A stretch of 52,987 bases of DNA from Mycobacterium attenuatum (lineage in GTDB: Bacteria > Actinomycetota > Actinomycetes > Mycobacteriales > Mycobacteriaceae), in contig NZ_UPHT01000026.1 in the NCBI RefSeq assembly GCF_900566085.1, forward strand, positions 1 to 52,987, given 5' to 3'. A program made the position numbers and the translations under genes. Below, in pieces: positions 34,941-43,996 of this stretch (positions are counted from its first letter, which is position 1; each line of letters begins with the position of its first letter). Below the pieces are notes generated by a model. That model made no database searches and had not been told where the DNA came from. It saw nothing but the letters and a program-made list of their open reading frames with translations.

Positions 34941-37031
34941 GTGGACTCGGCCATGGCGGCCCGATGGCCTGCACAAGCGCGGCGTCGAGACGGAACTGTA
35001 GTGCCGTTCGATATCGCGCGGATCGAAGCCGCGGTGGCGCGGGCCGCCCGTGAGGTGGCTTACGACGACCCCGACATGCCGGCCACCATAGCGAGGGCAG
35101 TCGCCGAAACATTAGGTCCCCGAACCGCACCCGTCGAACGCATCCAGGATTTCGTCGAGGCGCGGCTGGGCGAGGCAGGTCTCGACGACGTCGCCCGCGC
35201 CTACATCATCTACCGGCGACGGCGCGCCGAACTGCGCGCGGGCAAGGCCTTGCTAGGGGTTCGCGACGAGCTGAAGCTGAGTTTGGCGGCGGTGACGGTG
35301 TTGAGGGAACGCTATCTGCTGTGCGACGCGCACGGCCGGCCCATCGAGTCGACGGGCGAGATGATGGATCGCGCGGCGCGTTGTGTCGCCGCCGCCGAGG
35401 ACGAGTATCGGACCGGTTCGTCGGCGCAGTGGGCCGAGCGGTTTGCCACGGTGTTGCGCAACCTCGAGTTCCTGCCGAATTCGCCCACCCTGATGAACGC
35501 CGGCACCGACCTGGGGCTGCTCGCCGGCTGTTTCGTTCTGCCGGTTGAAGACTCGTTGCGGTCGATCTTTGCGTCCCTGGGAAAGGCCGCCGAGGTGCAG
35601 CGGGCCGGCGGCGGCACCGGATACACGTTCAGCCGCATACGGCCCGCCGGGGACCGGGTGGCCAGCACCGGCGGCGCGGCCAGCGGGCCGGTGTCGTTTC
35701 TGCGGCTGTACGACACCGCCGCCGGTGTCGTCTCGATGGGCGGTCGGCGCCGCGGCGCCTGCATGGCAGTGCTCGATGCGTCCCACCCCGATATCTGCGG
35801 CTTCATTACCGCCAAGACCGAATCAACCAGTCAGCTCACGCATTTCAACCTGTCGGTGGCCGTCGGCGACGCATTCCTGCGCGCCGTCGAACGCGGCGGC
35901 ACACACCGACTGGTCAACCCGCGCACCGGCCAGACGGCCGCACGCATGCCCGCGGCCGAACTGTTCGACGCGATCTGCCACGCCGCGCACGCCTGCGGCG
36001 ACCCCGGGCTGGTGTTTCTCGACACGATCAATCGGGCGAATCCGGTGCCGGCGCGCGGCCGGATCGAGGCGACCAATCCGTGCGGAGAGGTACCGCTGCT
36101 GCCGAACGAGTCCTGCAACCTCGGCTCGATCAACCTGGCCCGGATGATCACCAATGGCCACGTCGACTGGGACCGGCTCGGGGCGGTCACCGAAGTCGGG
36201 GTGCGGTTCCTCGACGACGTCATCGATGTCAGCCGCTATCCCTTTCCGGAGCTTGCCGAGGCAGCCCGCGCCACCCGCAAGATCGGGCTGGGGGTCATGG
36301 GTTTGGCGGAACTGCTTGCCACACTGGGCATTCCATATGACAGTACCGAGGGTGTGCGGCTGGCTGGCCAGGTCATGCGCCGCATCCAGCGGCACGCGCA
36401 CCTGGCGTCGAGGCGGCTGGCAGAAGACCGGGGTTCATTCCCAGCGTTCGCCGAGAGCCGGTTGGTCCGGTTTGGTCCGCGGCGCAACGCGCAGGTCACC
36501 TCGGTCGCCCCGACCGGCACCATTTCACTGATCGCCGGCACCACCGCCGGGATCGAACCGATGTTCGCCATCGCCTTCACCCGCGCCATCGTCGGCAGGC
36601 AGCTGCTGGAGGTCAACCCGTGCTTCGACCGGCTGGCCCGTGATCGGGGCTTCTACCGTGACGAACTGGTCGCCGAGATCGCCCAGCGCGGCGGAGTGCG
36701 CGGCTATCCCCGGCTGCCTGCCGAGGTGCGTGCAGCGTTTCCGACCGCGACCGAGATTGCGCCGCAGTGGCACCTGCGCATGCAGGCCGCGGTGCAGCGC
36801 CACGTCGACGCGGCGGTATCCAAGACGGTCAATCTGCCGGCCGCCGCAACGGTCGACGACATCCGGGCCGTCTATCTCGCAGCGTGGCAGGCCAAGGTCA
36901 AGGGCATCACTGTCTATCGCTATGGCAGCCGGGAAGGGCAGGTGTTGTCCTACGCCGCGCCGGAACCGGTATTGGCTCGCGTCGACAGCGGGTTCAGCGG
37001 CGGCTGTGCCGGGCGATCGTGCGAATTCTGA
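34941..37031 (+). CDS. nrdZ: Class II (adenosylcobalamin-dependent) ribonucleotide reductase NrdZ
   Basis: 696 residues from GTG 34941; an ATG four codons later is possible. Makes deoxyribonucleotides without oxygen, using vitamin B12. An ATP-cone lies at about 15-95. Redox Cys197 (LLAGCFVL) and Cys392 (ESCNLGS); active-site loop NPCGEV with Asn379, Cys381 and Glu383; substrate phosphate loop PTGTISLIAGTTAGIEP; C-terminal Cys689/Cys694 (CAGRSCEF) for re-reduction. It matches M. tuberculosis Rv0570, a DosR-regulon gene, almost throughout. It is in one unit with the Rv0569 homologue, and the hibernation-factor pseudogene follows. Confidence 0.96.
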   Translation: MDSAMAARWPAQARRRDGTVVPFDIARIEAAVARAAREVAYDDPDMPATIARAVAETLGPRTAPVERIQDFVEARLGEAGLDDVARAYIIYRRRRAELRAGKALLGVRDELKLSLAAVTVLRERYLLCDAHGRPIESTGEMMDRAARCVAAAEDEYRTGSSAQWAERFATVLRNLEFLPNSPTLMNAGTDLGLLAGCFVLPVEDSLRSIFASLGKAAEVQRAGGGTGYTFSRIRPAGDRVASTGGAASGPVSFLRLYDTAAGVVSMGGRRRGACMAVLDASHPDICGFITAKTESTSQLTHFNLSVAVGDAFLRAVERGGTHRLVNPRTGQTAARMPAAELFDAICHAAHACGDPGLVFLDTINRANPVPARGRIEATNPCGEVPLLPNESCNLGSINLARMITNGHVDWDRLGAVTEVGVRFLDDVIDVSRYPFPELAEAARATRKIGLGVMGLAELLATLGIPYDSTEGVRLAGQVMRRIQRHAHLASRRLAEDRGSFPAFAESRLVRFGPRRNAQVTSVAPTGTISLIAGTTAGIEPMFAIAFTRAIVGRQLLEVNPCFDRLARDRGFYRDELVAEIAQRGGVRGYPRLPAEVRAAFPTATEIAPQWHLRMQAAVQRHVDAAVSKTVNLPAAATVDDIRAVYLAAWQAKVKGITVYRYGSREGQVLSYAAPEPVLARVDSGFSGGCAGRSCEF

Positions 37032-37049
37032 CGTTGCGCCGGCTGCGCG

Positions 37050-37063
37050 GTGACCTTTGGCCC
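37050..37063. promoter_or_regulatory. Weak DosR-like site
   Basis: GTGACCTTTGGCCC matches 8 of 10 core bases of GGGAC-N4-GTCCC, 36 bp upstream of the RafH-like start. Matches of this quality are frequent by chance in GC-rich DNA, so only its position makes it interesting. Confidence 0.2.
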
Positions 37064-37099
37064 TGGCCCGCACACAGATTCGCGGCGTAGTAAGAGATC

Positions 37100-37953
37100 A
37101 TGCGCCACGAAACAGAATTGCCACCAGCTATCGAGGTCGACGTGACCACGCGCGGCGAGCTTCCCGGCGCGGTCGATTACGCACGCACCAAGATCGGCCA
37201 GCTCGGGCGTCTCGCGCACCGGCCGGTGCTGCACGCCCGTGTTCGGATTACCGAACATCGCGATCCGGCGGTAGAGCAGCCCGTCGTCGCGCAGGGCAAC
37301 CTCGACGTCGACGGCCGGCTGGTGCGGGCCCAAGCTCAGGGGGAAACCGCGCAGGAGGCGATCGACTTGCTCGAATCGCGGTTGCGCCATCGGCTGGAAC
37401 GGATCGCCGAACATTGGGAGTCACGGCGGGACGGGGAAAGTGGCTCGGCCGCTGGCTGGGTTCGGAAACGTGGCGCCACTCGTGCGAACCGGCAGCCGGT
37501 TCGCACGAGTGGCGCCACGTTTCCGAACCCAGCCAGCGGCCGAGCCACTTTCCCCGTCCCGCCGACGAACGCCGCGTCATCCGGCGCAAGTCATTCACCA
37601 TGGCACCGTGCGCGGTCGATGAGGCCGCGCTCGAAATGAACATGCTCGACTACGACTTTCACCTGTTCACCGAGAAGTCCACCGCGACCGCGGGCGTCCT
37701 CTACCGTGGTGGTCCGACGGGCTACCGCCTCGCACTGGTAGCGCCCGTTCCCGCGGATCAGCTCAGTCCGTTCGAACTCGACCTGACCATCAGCTCGCAA
37801 CCGGCGCCGTGTCTGAGCCTCGACGAGGCCACCGAGCGGCTGGGCCTGCTCGGGCTGCCGTTCCTGTTCTTCATCGACGCCGCCCAGGGTCGTGCGAGCG
37901 TCTTGTATCACCGCTACGACGGTCACTACGGGTTGATCACCCCGGCGGGCTAA
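37100..37953 (+). pseudogene. Ribosome hibernation factor (RafH/long HPF-like), split by an inverted duplication
   Basis: The N-terminal S30AE-like domain (residues 1-108: IEVDVTTRGELPGAVDYART, RLERIAEHWES) is read in the frame of ATG 37100. The C-terminal HPF domain (DYDFHLFTEKSTATAGVLYR, GLPFLFFIDAAQGRASVLYH, GHYGLITPAG) is read in a different frame up to 37953. Between them lies a 141-bp perfect palindrome. Removing 71 bases (one arm plus the centre) rejoins the two frames into 260 codons, with linker ESAGSHEWRHVSEPSQRPSH. The family (Rv0079 in M. tuberculosis) binds ribosomes in dormancy. As it stands the first frame ends at 37639, so only the N-terminal domain with a foreign tail could be made. 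Confidence 0.82.
37424..37564. repeat. 141-bp perfect palindrome (70-bp arms, single-base centre)
   Basis: Bases 37424-37493 are the exact reverse complement of 37495-37564, with A37494 as centre; pairing breaks at 37423/37565. The right arm codes the natural linker of the hibernation factor, so the left arm plus centre (71 nt) is the added inverted copy. It could form a 70-bp cruciform or a very stable RNA hairpin. Confidence 0.98.
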
Positions 37954-37957
37954 GGGC

Positions 37958-38623
37958 CTAATACGTCCCGATTTCCTGTTCGGGCAGAACGGCACCGGTC
38001 GCTTCGAAGACCACCCGCCGGCCGATCTCGACGGCGTGGTCGGCGAAGCGCTCGTAGAAGCGGCCCAGCAAAGCGATATCGACAGCGGCCGGGACCCCGT
38101 GCTTCCAGGCGCGGTCCATCAGCGTGGTGAGGAGCTGTCGATGCAGCTCATCCATTTCGTCGTCTTGCTGGCGGATGTAGGCGGCCTTGTCGGCATTGCG
38201 GGTCATCAAGACTTCTTGTGCGCAACGCGCCAATTCCACCGCAACCCGGCCCATTTCGGCAAAGTGATGCTCAACTTCGTTGGGCAGCACGTGGTTTGGC
38301 AGTCGGCGGCGAACGATCTTGGCGACGTGTACCGCCAACGCGCCCATCCGGTCCAGGTCGGCGGCAATCTGGATGGAGCCGACTATTCGACGCAACTCGC
38401 CGGCGACCGGTTGTTGCAGGGCCACCAGGGCGAAGGCGTTCTCTTCGGCATGTTTTCGCAGCGCCACGACCTGGTCGTGGTCGTTGATGACCTCCTCCGC
38501 CGCGGTGTCGTCGGCTCGCAGCAGCGCATGGGTTGCACGCTGCATCGCCACCGCGGTCACACCGCATAGCCTGCCCAGCTGATCAGCCAACTCCGCGAGT
38601 TGTTCATGGTAGACGGTTCGCAT
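37958..38623 (-). CDS. phoU: PhoU family phosphate signalling protein
   Basis: 221 residues, two PhoU three-helix repeats. Each has the metal-binding E/DxxxD-type segment: [20 protein letters not shown] and [20 protein letters not shown]. It represses the Pho (SenX3-RegX3) response by linking the Pst transporter to the sensor kinase; mycobacteria have two paralogues, PhoY1 and PhoY2. ATG 38623 behind a GGGGACA stretch. It is convergent with the RafH-like pseudogene, with only 4 bp between the stops. Confidence 0.93.
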   Translation of the reverse strand: MRTVYHEQLAELADQLGRLCGVTAVAMQRATHALLRADDTAAEEVINDHDQVVALRKHAEENAFALVALQQPVAGELRRIVGSIQIAADLDRMGALAVHVAKIVRRRLPNHVLPNEVEHHFAEMGRVAVELARCAQEVLMTRNADKAAYIRQQDDEMDELHRQLLTTLMDRAWKHGVPAAVDIALLGRFYERFADHAVEIGRRVVFEATGAVLPEQEIGTY

Positions 38624-39859
38624 ATGTCCTGTCCCCTCCTTGTGTGGTCATCCTTTTGCGATTCCCGGCGGCACGCACCGCCACCGAGGCAAAGTCGTCC
38701 CGCGCGCAATCAAGCGGTTCCGCCACCTCGTCACATAGCCTCATGTGCAGAGTGTGTCGCGATGAAGCGCTTAGCGGAATGGAATTAGGTCCCTTGGCTT
38801 GAGGTTTTCCGACCCCTGCGCTGATGCGGCAGCGAACCATCGGCGCGAGCCGCTCATCGGAGCCAAACCGGGCGGCCATCCTGGCGACGGCTACCGCCGT
38901 CCCCGCCGACGGTGTGCCCTCGGATCAGGCCCGCGCCATCAACAGCATCGCCGTCTCGTCGTGGCTGATCCAACCTTTCTCAGCGCCAACTGGCCTCGGC
39001 TGGTGATGCTCGGCCCCACCGGACAGTTTGTCGACCTCGCCGTCCCCGAGGGCACCTGCGCACCGGTCACGGTAACCACCCCTTGCCGGGAGCCCCAAGA
39101 CCAACGTTGACCAGGACAGGTCAAGCCGACCTACGGGCGAAGCCCCGTGAGCGGCAGGGAAAAGGGATCGGCACGGGGCTGAACGTGCCACCCCATGGCC
39201 GGCACAATCCCGCCGGAAGGGGTGGCTGCGATAACCGCTCGCCGGTCCGCGGGTTCGGCCCTTCTCAGATGTTCTCCGCGACATCGTCCCGTCCGCGGTT
39301 GAGGTACCAATGCTCGTGGCAACCGTTGTTGTGACAATTCGCTGGGGTGAGTTGGCGATATCCGGCGGTCACCGTTACAAATGCCGTCCACCAGGTATAT
39401 GGTCCGTCACGCTGGGTCTCGGCGAGTCTGGCGAACTTTGCTATGCCGGCTGTTGCATGGACGGTTGGCGGCAGTACATCCGCCACGATCTGGTTAACGC
39501 CCACCGCACCCTCCGCTCAAGGCGAGACAATTGTGTCACCACATGTGTCATCGATGAGACGACTGTATCATCATGTGTGTCACGCAACAACTGTCTCACC
39601 ACATGTCTCACAGACCTGCGCTTGTCGAATGTGCGCAACGCGGCCGCGATATTGGCGGGAGCTAACTCCCGGGCGACCGATGACCGCCAGCCCGCCTCAT
39701 GGGTGCTTCGCGCATAGCTGCACACTCATCGATGCCCGCTACCGGGGCTGGGCATCCCTGGACATCGCGGCGCCGTCCCGGTGAAGTGGAACGCGCCGGC
39801 TTATGGGGCGTAGGCGGGTACACCCTCGAATGTGCCGCAAATCTGGGCCGCGCACTTCA
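38624..39859. other. Gene-poor 1.2-kb region
   Basis: No frame has a ribosome site plus recognisable protein. A stretch around 38970-39060 (LVMLGPTGQFVDLAVPEGTC in one frame) reads like a gene remnant, but it lacks a start and a family. GGAATTAGGTCCC at 38781-38793 is a partial DosR-like site, 157 bp upstream of phoU. A cluster of TGTSTCA repeats lies at 39531-39613. The region looks like an eroded insertion. Confidence 0.5.
39531..39613. repeat. Three imperfect 21-bp repeats built of TGTSTCA pairs
   Basis: Units start at 39531, 39563 and 39591. The third, CTGTCTCACCACATGTCTCA, shows two TGTCTCA heptamers 12 bp apart. Unit 1 has the same pattern with TGTGTCA, and unit 2 is degenerate. GAGACA just upstream makes an inverted pair with unit 1. 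Such iterons can be binding sites for a regulator, recombinase or replication protein. Confidence 0.6.
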
Positions 39860-40243
39860 TCATTGATCTGCTAACCGCGGTGACGCAGCCCGATGCCTTC
39901 CGTCGGTGAGGCGCACAACATAGGTCCGGTCAGCGGCCTGATACTCGACCGTGCCGCCCTCGACGACCATCCCGATCAACGCATCGCCGTCCTCGAAGAA
40001 GTACGCGTTGTCTTCGGGGCGCATGGAATCGATGTGGCAACCGGGCACGATCACGACGCTTCTGCGGGGGTCGTCGGTAAGGACCAGAATCCGGGTCCCG
40101 CGTTCCGCCGCTGTCTTCGCCACTGCCTTTCGCCCCGCCTTCGCGGCTACTGGGTGCGGCGCGGCCGTTGTTACTGCAGAAGGCTTTACGGCGTTGGCGG
40201 TCTTTTTGGTCGCCGCCTTCTTGGGGTCTTTGGCGATGGTCAT
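39860..40243 (-). CDS. Hypothetical protein with Lys/Ala-rich N-terminus
   Basis: 127 residues from ATG 40243, with AGGAACACC before it. Residues 1-48 are Lys/Ala/Thr-rich (AKDPKKAATKKTANAVKPSA), like histone-like or unstructured tails. Residues 50-127 look like a small beta domain (TRILVLTDDPRRSVVIVPGC, YVVRLTDGRHR). No family recognised. Nucleic-acid binding by the basic tail is a guess. Confidence 0.6.
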   Translation of the reverse strand: MTIAKDPKKAATKKTANAVKPSAVTTAAPHPVAAKAGRKAVAKTAAERGTRILVLTDDPRRSVVIVPGCHIDSMRPEDNAYFFEDGDALIGMVVEGGTVEYQAADRTYVVRLTDGRHRAASPRLADQ

Positions 40244-40530
40244 GGTGTTCCTGCCGTAGCTGTAGCTTCGGCAACGCTCGGGTTTTCGACGTTGCGGCAG
40301 TCTGAAATCTAGGCACGCCGATCGCGCCGTTCTAGGGCCGTTGGGCCTGACTTTCCGAGGGACGAGTAGGCCTGCGCGATCGCCACTTCGAACGGGTCTG
40401 CGAACAGGGCCGAGATGTGCTGGCGGATGGCCATCGCTGCCGGTTATCCCTTGCTCATCACTGGCAACACCAACGCCCCAGGGCGGGAACCCGATCGACG
40501 CCGTTCATCGTTGGCGCCCGACAAGTCTGG

Positions 40531-40845
40531 CTAGTGCGATTGCGGCGCGGGTTCGCCGTACCTGTCGTGCCCGCCCCTGGCCAACAGGTCGCCCCAGGCG
40601 CGGCTCACGGCGGCGACGACGGCGTCGTCAAGGTCGTACGTCGCGTCGTTCTCGGCGATCGCCACCAGCGCGTGAGCCAATTCCATCGGCGCCACGTTGT
40701 GCTGCTTGGCTGTGTGCACGATGTCGGTGAAGGCCTCGTCTAGGCTGCAATGGCGCAGGGCAACCAGGACGCCCTCGGCGGCGCCGAGCCTTCGCTGGCC
40801 ACCGCGGCGAGCACCCCGCGCGTGGTCGATTTGTGGTAGTTCCAC
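40531..40845 (-). CDS. ANTAR-domain protein
   Basis: 104 residues from GTG 40845, 6 nt after AAGGGAG. The body AAEGVLVALRHCSLDEAFTD, followed by HNVAPMELAHALVAIAEND, is the three-helix ANTAR RNA-binding pattern. ANTAR proteins bind paired hexanucleotide hairpins and stop transcription termination. No sensor domain is attached, as in several mycobacterial ANTAR proteins. Its RNA targets were not identified here. Confidence 0.65.
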   Translation of the reverse strand: MELPQIDHARGARRGGQRRLGAAEGVLVALRHCSLDEAFTDIVHTAKQHNVAPMELAHALVAIAENDATYDLDDAVVAAVSRAWGDLLARGGHDRYGEPAPQSH

Positions 40846-40975
40846 CGTGGGCTCCCTTGTCTGCGATGCTGTTGATACTCGCGAGGTCGGCCCCGGGACC
40901 GGCAGGGTCGTAAGGCCTATCAACATGGGCCCAAGGACACCGCCGGCTTCTATCGGCTGAATTCGTCACGGTCGG

Positions 40976-42091
40976 TTACTTCAAGAGCGGCACCGGATCG
41001 GTGAACGGCAGGTCCAGGTCGGCGCCCACTTCGTCGCTGAGCAGCAAACCCTCGTGGGTGGAAAGGCCGTTAGCCAGCGCCATGTCGGACTGACATGCGG
41101 CCCGCCAGCCCTGGTCCGCGAGCTTGAGCACATAGGGCATGGTGGCGTTGGTCAATGCGAAGGTGGATGTCCGTGGCACCGCGCCGGGCATGTTGGCCAC
41201 GCAGTAGAACACGGTGTCGTGCACGTGAAAGGTGGGTTGGTCGTGAGTGGTGGGCCGGGAATCCTCGAAGCAGCCGCCTTGGTCGATGGAGATGTCGAGT
41301 AACACCGCTCCCGGTTTCATCTGCGCCACAAGCGAATTCGATACCAGCCTGGGCGCCTTGTGCCCGGGCACCAAGACCGCGCCGATCACCAGGTCGGCCC
41401 GCTTGACCGCACCCTCGAGCTCGAGACCGGTCGAGTAGCGGGTGCGGATCCGGCCGCCGAACTCGGCGTCGAGCTGGCGCAGCCGTTCGATATTCACGTC
41501 CAGCACGGTCACATGGGCGCCCATCCCGCTGGCCACTCGTGCCGCGTTGTAGCCCACGGTGCCGGCGCCGATCACTACGACGTCGGCCGGCCCGGTGCCG
41601 GGCACTCCGCCCATCAGGATGCCGCGGCCGCCGGCCGGCTTCATCAGATGGTAGGCCCCAACCTGGGTGCCCAGCCGGCCGGCGACCTCACTCATCGGGG
41701 CCAGCAACGGCAGCTCGCCCTCGACAGTCTGGACGGTCTCGTAGGCGATCGATGTCACCCCCGAACGCAGCAGCGCTTCGGTGCACGGCAACGACGCGGC
41801 GAGGTGCAGATAGGTGAACAGGACCTGCCCGCGGCGCAGCAGCCCATACTCAATGTCGATGGGCTCCTTGACCTTCAGCAGCAGCTCGGCGTCGGCCCAC
41901 ACTTGTTCGGCGCTGCGGGCGATCTCGGCACCGGCAGCGACGTAGTCGGTGTCGGGAATAGACGACCCCTCACCGGCGCCGGTTTGGATGGTGACCTGAT
42001 GGCCGCGACGGACCAGCTCTCTGACGCCGGCCGGGGTGATGGCCACCCGGAACTCGTTGTTCTTCGTCTCGGTCGGTATGCCGACTCTCAT
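40976..42091 (-). CDS. ald: L-alanine dehydrogenase
   Basis: 371 residues, the exact length of M. tuberculosis Ald (Rv2780). Interconverts alanine with pyruvate and ammonia using NAD(H); it also reduces glyoxylate and is induced in hypoxia. Arg15 (NNEFRVAITP), Lys74 in LLLKVKEP, His96 in TYLHLAAS, NAD loop VVIGAGTVGYNAARVA and the DISIDQGG segment. In M. tuberculosis it lies elsewhere in the genome, so its place next to the CapA gene (7-bp gap, CapA upstream) is specific to this organism. Confidence 0.95.
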   Translation of the reverse strand: MRVGIPTETKNNEFRVAITPAGVRELVRRGHQVTIQTGAGEGSSIPDTDYVAAGAEIARSAEQVWADAELLLKVKEPIDIEYGLLRRGQVLFTYLHLAASLPCTEALLRSGVTSIAYETVQTVEGELPLLAPMSEVAGRLGTQVGAYHLMKPAGGRGILMGGVPGTGPADVVVIGAGTVGYNAARVASGMGAHVTVLDVNIERLRQLDAEFGGRIRTRYSTGLELEGAVKRADLVIGAVLVPGHKAPRLVSNSLVAQMKPGAVLLDISIDQGGCFEDSRPTTHDQPTFHVHDTVFYCVANMPGAVPRTSTFALTNATMPYVLKLADQGWRAACQSDMALANGLSTHEGLLLSDEVGADLDLPFTDPVPLLK

Positions 42092-42098
42092 GGGGCTC

Positions 42099-43232
42099 CT
42101 AGCTGAGGTCTTCTGTCGTAACGGTATTGCTGCGCGGCGAAACTTCGAGTAGGTCGTCAGCGCAAGCCGCCACCCGAATTCCGAAGCGCCGGCTGACGTG
42201 CTCGATGGTCCTGCGCAACCATTCCGCGTCGGTTGCGGCGGCGCGCTCGAGTCGCATCCGGCGCACCCGCAGCGGAATCATACGCAGCGACATCAATTCG
42301 GCGGTGGCGGGATCGGTTGATGCCACATACAGCAGCCTGAGGTGGCCGCGGAACGACTCGTGCCCGCCGATGCCTTCGTAATCGTCGATGACATCACCGC
42401 ACCCGTACAGGATCGGCTTGCCGCGATAAATCTCGATGGGCCGGGGATGGTGCGAGGAGTGTCCGTGAACGACGTCGACGCCGGCTTCGATCAACCGGTG
42501 CGCGAACGCGATCTCACTTGGCTCGACCGCGTAGCCCCAATTGGATCCCCAATGCACGGAGACGATGGCAAGGTCGTGGTCGCCCTTGCCGGCCAGTACC
42601 TGTGCGGCGACGTCGTCAGCGGCCTCGCGCTGCGCGGGATCCCGAACCAACCACACCCCGGGCCGATCGCGTTGTGCGGCCCAGGATTCGGGGACACCAC
42701 TGGACGGGGTCGCCACCGAGCCGATGATCACCCGGTGCCCATCGCGGACCGCCACCGTCACCGGACGGCGTGCGGCGGTCAAGTCTGGTCCTGCCCCGGC
42801 GGCTCGAATACCCACCGCGGTAAGGGCTGCGACGGTGTCGGTCAGGCCCGGGTAGCCGAAATCCAGGATGTGGTTGTTGGCCAGCGCGCACACATCCGGC
42901 CGCAGCGCCGTCAGCGCCGGCAGGTTCTCCGGGTGCATCCGGTAGCACACGGGCTTGCCGTGCGCGAACTCATTGCCGGTGGTGATCGTCGTCTCCAGAT
43001 TGACCAAACGCACGTCGACGCAGGCATTGTCGAGGACCTCCAGCGCCTCGCCCCAGGGCCATCGCCACTCCACGGGACGTGGAATCGGTCCGTTGGCCCG
43101 CTCGGCCAGGCGCACGTACCCGCGCGCATCGCGCAGGTAGCGCTCACGTAGTTCCGGTTGACCGGGCCGGGTCAGGATCTGATCGACACCCCGGCCGAGC
43201 ATGACGTCACCGCCCAGCAGCACCGTCACCAT
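42099..43232 (-). CDS. CapA/PgsA-type protein, Rv0574c homologue
   Basis: 377 residues from ATG 43232 (MVTVLLGGDVMLGRGVDQIL); an in-frame GTG at 43280 would add 16 residues. Metallophosphatase-like CapA fold: GGDVMLGRGVD, VNLETTIT, CALANNHILDFGYPGL, SVHWGSNWGYAVEP and VHGHSSHHPRPIEIY. The homologue in M. tuberculosis, Rv0574c, is a DosR-regulon gene annotated as polyglutamate synthesis-like; its real reaction is unknown. No signal peptide is evident. The stop is 7 bp before ald, so the two are probably one operon. Confidence 0.9.
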   Translation of the reverse strand: MVTVLLGGDVMLGRGVDQILTRPGQPELRERYLRDARGYVRLAERANGPIPRPVEWRWPWGEALEVLDNACVDVRLVNLETTITTGNEFAHGKPVCYRMHPENLPALTALRPDVCALANNHILDFGYPGLTDTVAALTAVGIRAAGAGPDLTAARRPVTVAVRDGHRVIIGSVATPSSGVPESWAAQRDRPGVWLVRDPAQREAADDVAAQVLAGKGDHDLAIVSVHWGSNWGYAVEPSEIAFAHRLIEAGVDVVHGHSSHHPRPIEIYRGKPILYGCGDVIDDYEGIGGHESFRGHLRLLYVASTDPATAELMSLRMIPLRVRRMRLERAAATDAEWLRRTIEHVSRRFGIRVAACADDLLEVSPRSNTVTTEDLS

Positions 43233-43370
43233 GGCGGACCTGTCGACCGGAATCGCACTCCGGTATTGAACACCGGGCACGCGGCACGGACACCGAAGGC
43301 CGTGAGCTCGTCGTCGAACCTGCGACTCTGGCCGTGCTGCCGGAGGTCGCGGTGCGGTAGAACGGCAGCA

Positions 43371-43947
43371 GTGGTCGGTTATGTGGACGTGCGGGCCTAC
43401 GCGGAACTCAACGACTTCGTCGATTCCTGGATATCGAGTCGACGACGAGGCTGCGTCCGGTGCCGTTACGTCATCCGCGATTCGTGGTCGACGTGAACCT
43501 GGGCCGGCTCGCGTGGTTGCTGCGGTTGCTCGGCCTGGATGTGTGGTGGTCGAGCGCCGCCGACGACCCGGCGCTGGTTGGCATCAGCCTGGGCGGGCAG
43601 CGGATTTTGCTCACCCGCGACCGCGGGCTGCTGAAGCGCCGCGCGATCACCCCGGGCTGTTCGTCCACTCGCAGCATCCCGGGGAACAGGCGCTCGAGGT
43701 GATACGCCGCTTGAATCTGCGGCAGCGGCTGGCGCCGTTCACCCGCTGTCTGCGCTGTAATGGCATGTTGGCCACCGTCTCCAAAGACGAGGTGCTGGGC
43801 CGCCTCGAGCCGCTGACCCGGCGCTACTACGACCAGTTCAGGCGTTGTCGGGATTGCGGGCGGATCTACTGGGCCAGATCACATCACGCGAGAATGGCCG
43901 CCCTCGTCGAACAGCTGCTCGACCAGCTGTCCGGCGATGCCCGCTGA
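43371..43947 (+). pseudogene. Mut7-C RNase-domain gene (Rv0579-like), decayed
   Basis: Three pieces in different frames: YVDVRAYAELNDFVDS (start of a ubiquitin-like domain, from GTG 43371), then RLRPVPLRHPRFVVDVNLGR to LLTRDRGLLKRRAITPG (Mut7-C core), and LFVHSQHPGEQALEVIRRLN with RCLRCNGMLATV ... CRDCGRIYW (zinc ribbon). Most of the ubiquitin-like domain, about 60 codons, is missing at about 43420-43435. A one-base deletion near 43657 breaks the frame between the core and the zinc ribbon. Functional protein is not expected. In M. tuberculosis a related intact gene occupies the same relative place. Confidence 0.75.
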
Positions 43948-43996
43948 ACCGACAGCGACCTGACACCGAAGACACTGGCGCCCAACTGATTCCGTA

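Noticed and set aside
37057..37953. 298-codon open frame across the palindrome taken as one intact protein
   Set aside because: Its first 100 residues are an out-of-frame reading of the hibernation-factor N-domain; only the C-terminal part is real.
40335..40347. GGGCCGTTGGGCC as a DosR box
   Set aside because: It misses several core bases, and such matches are very common in GC-rich DNA.
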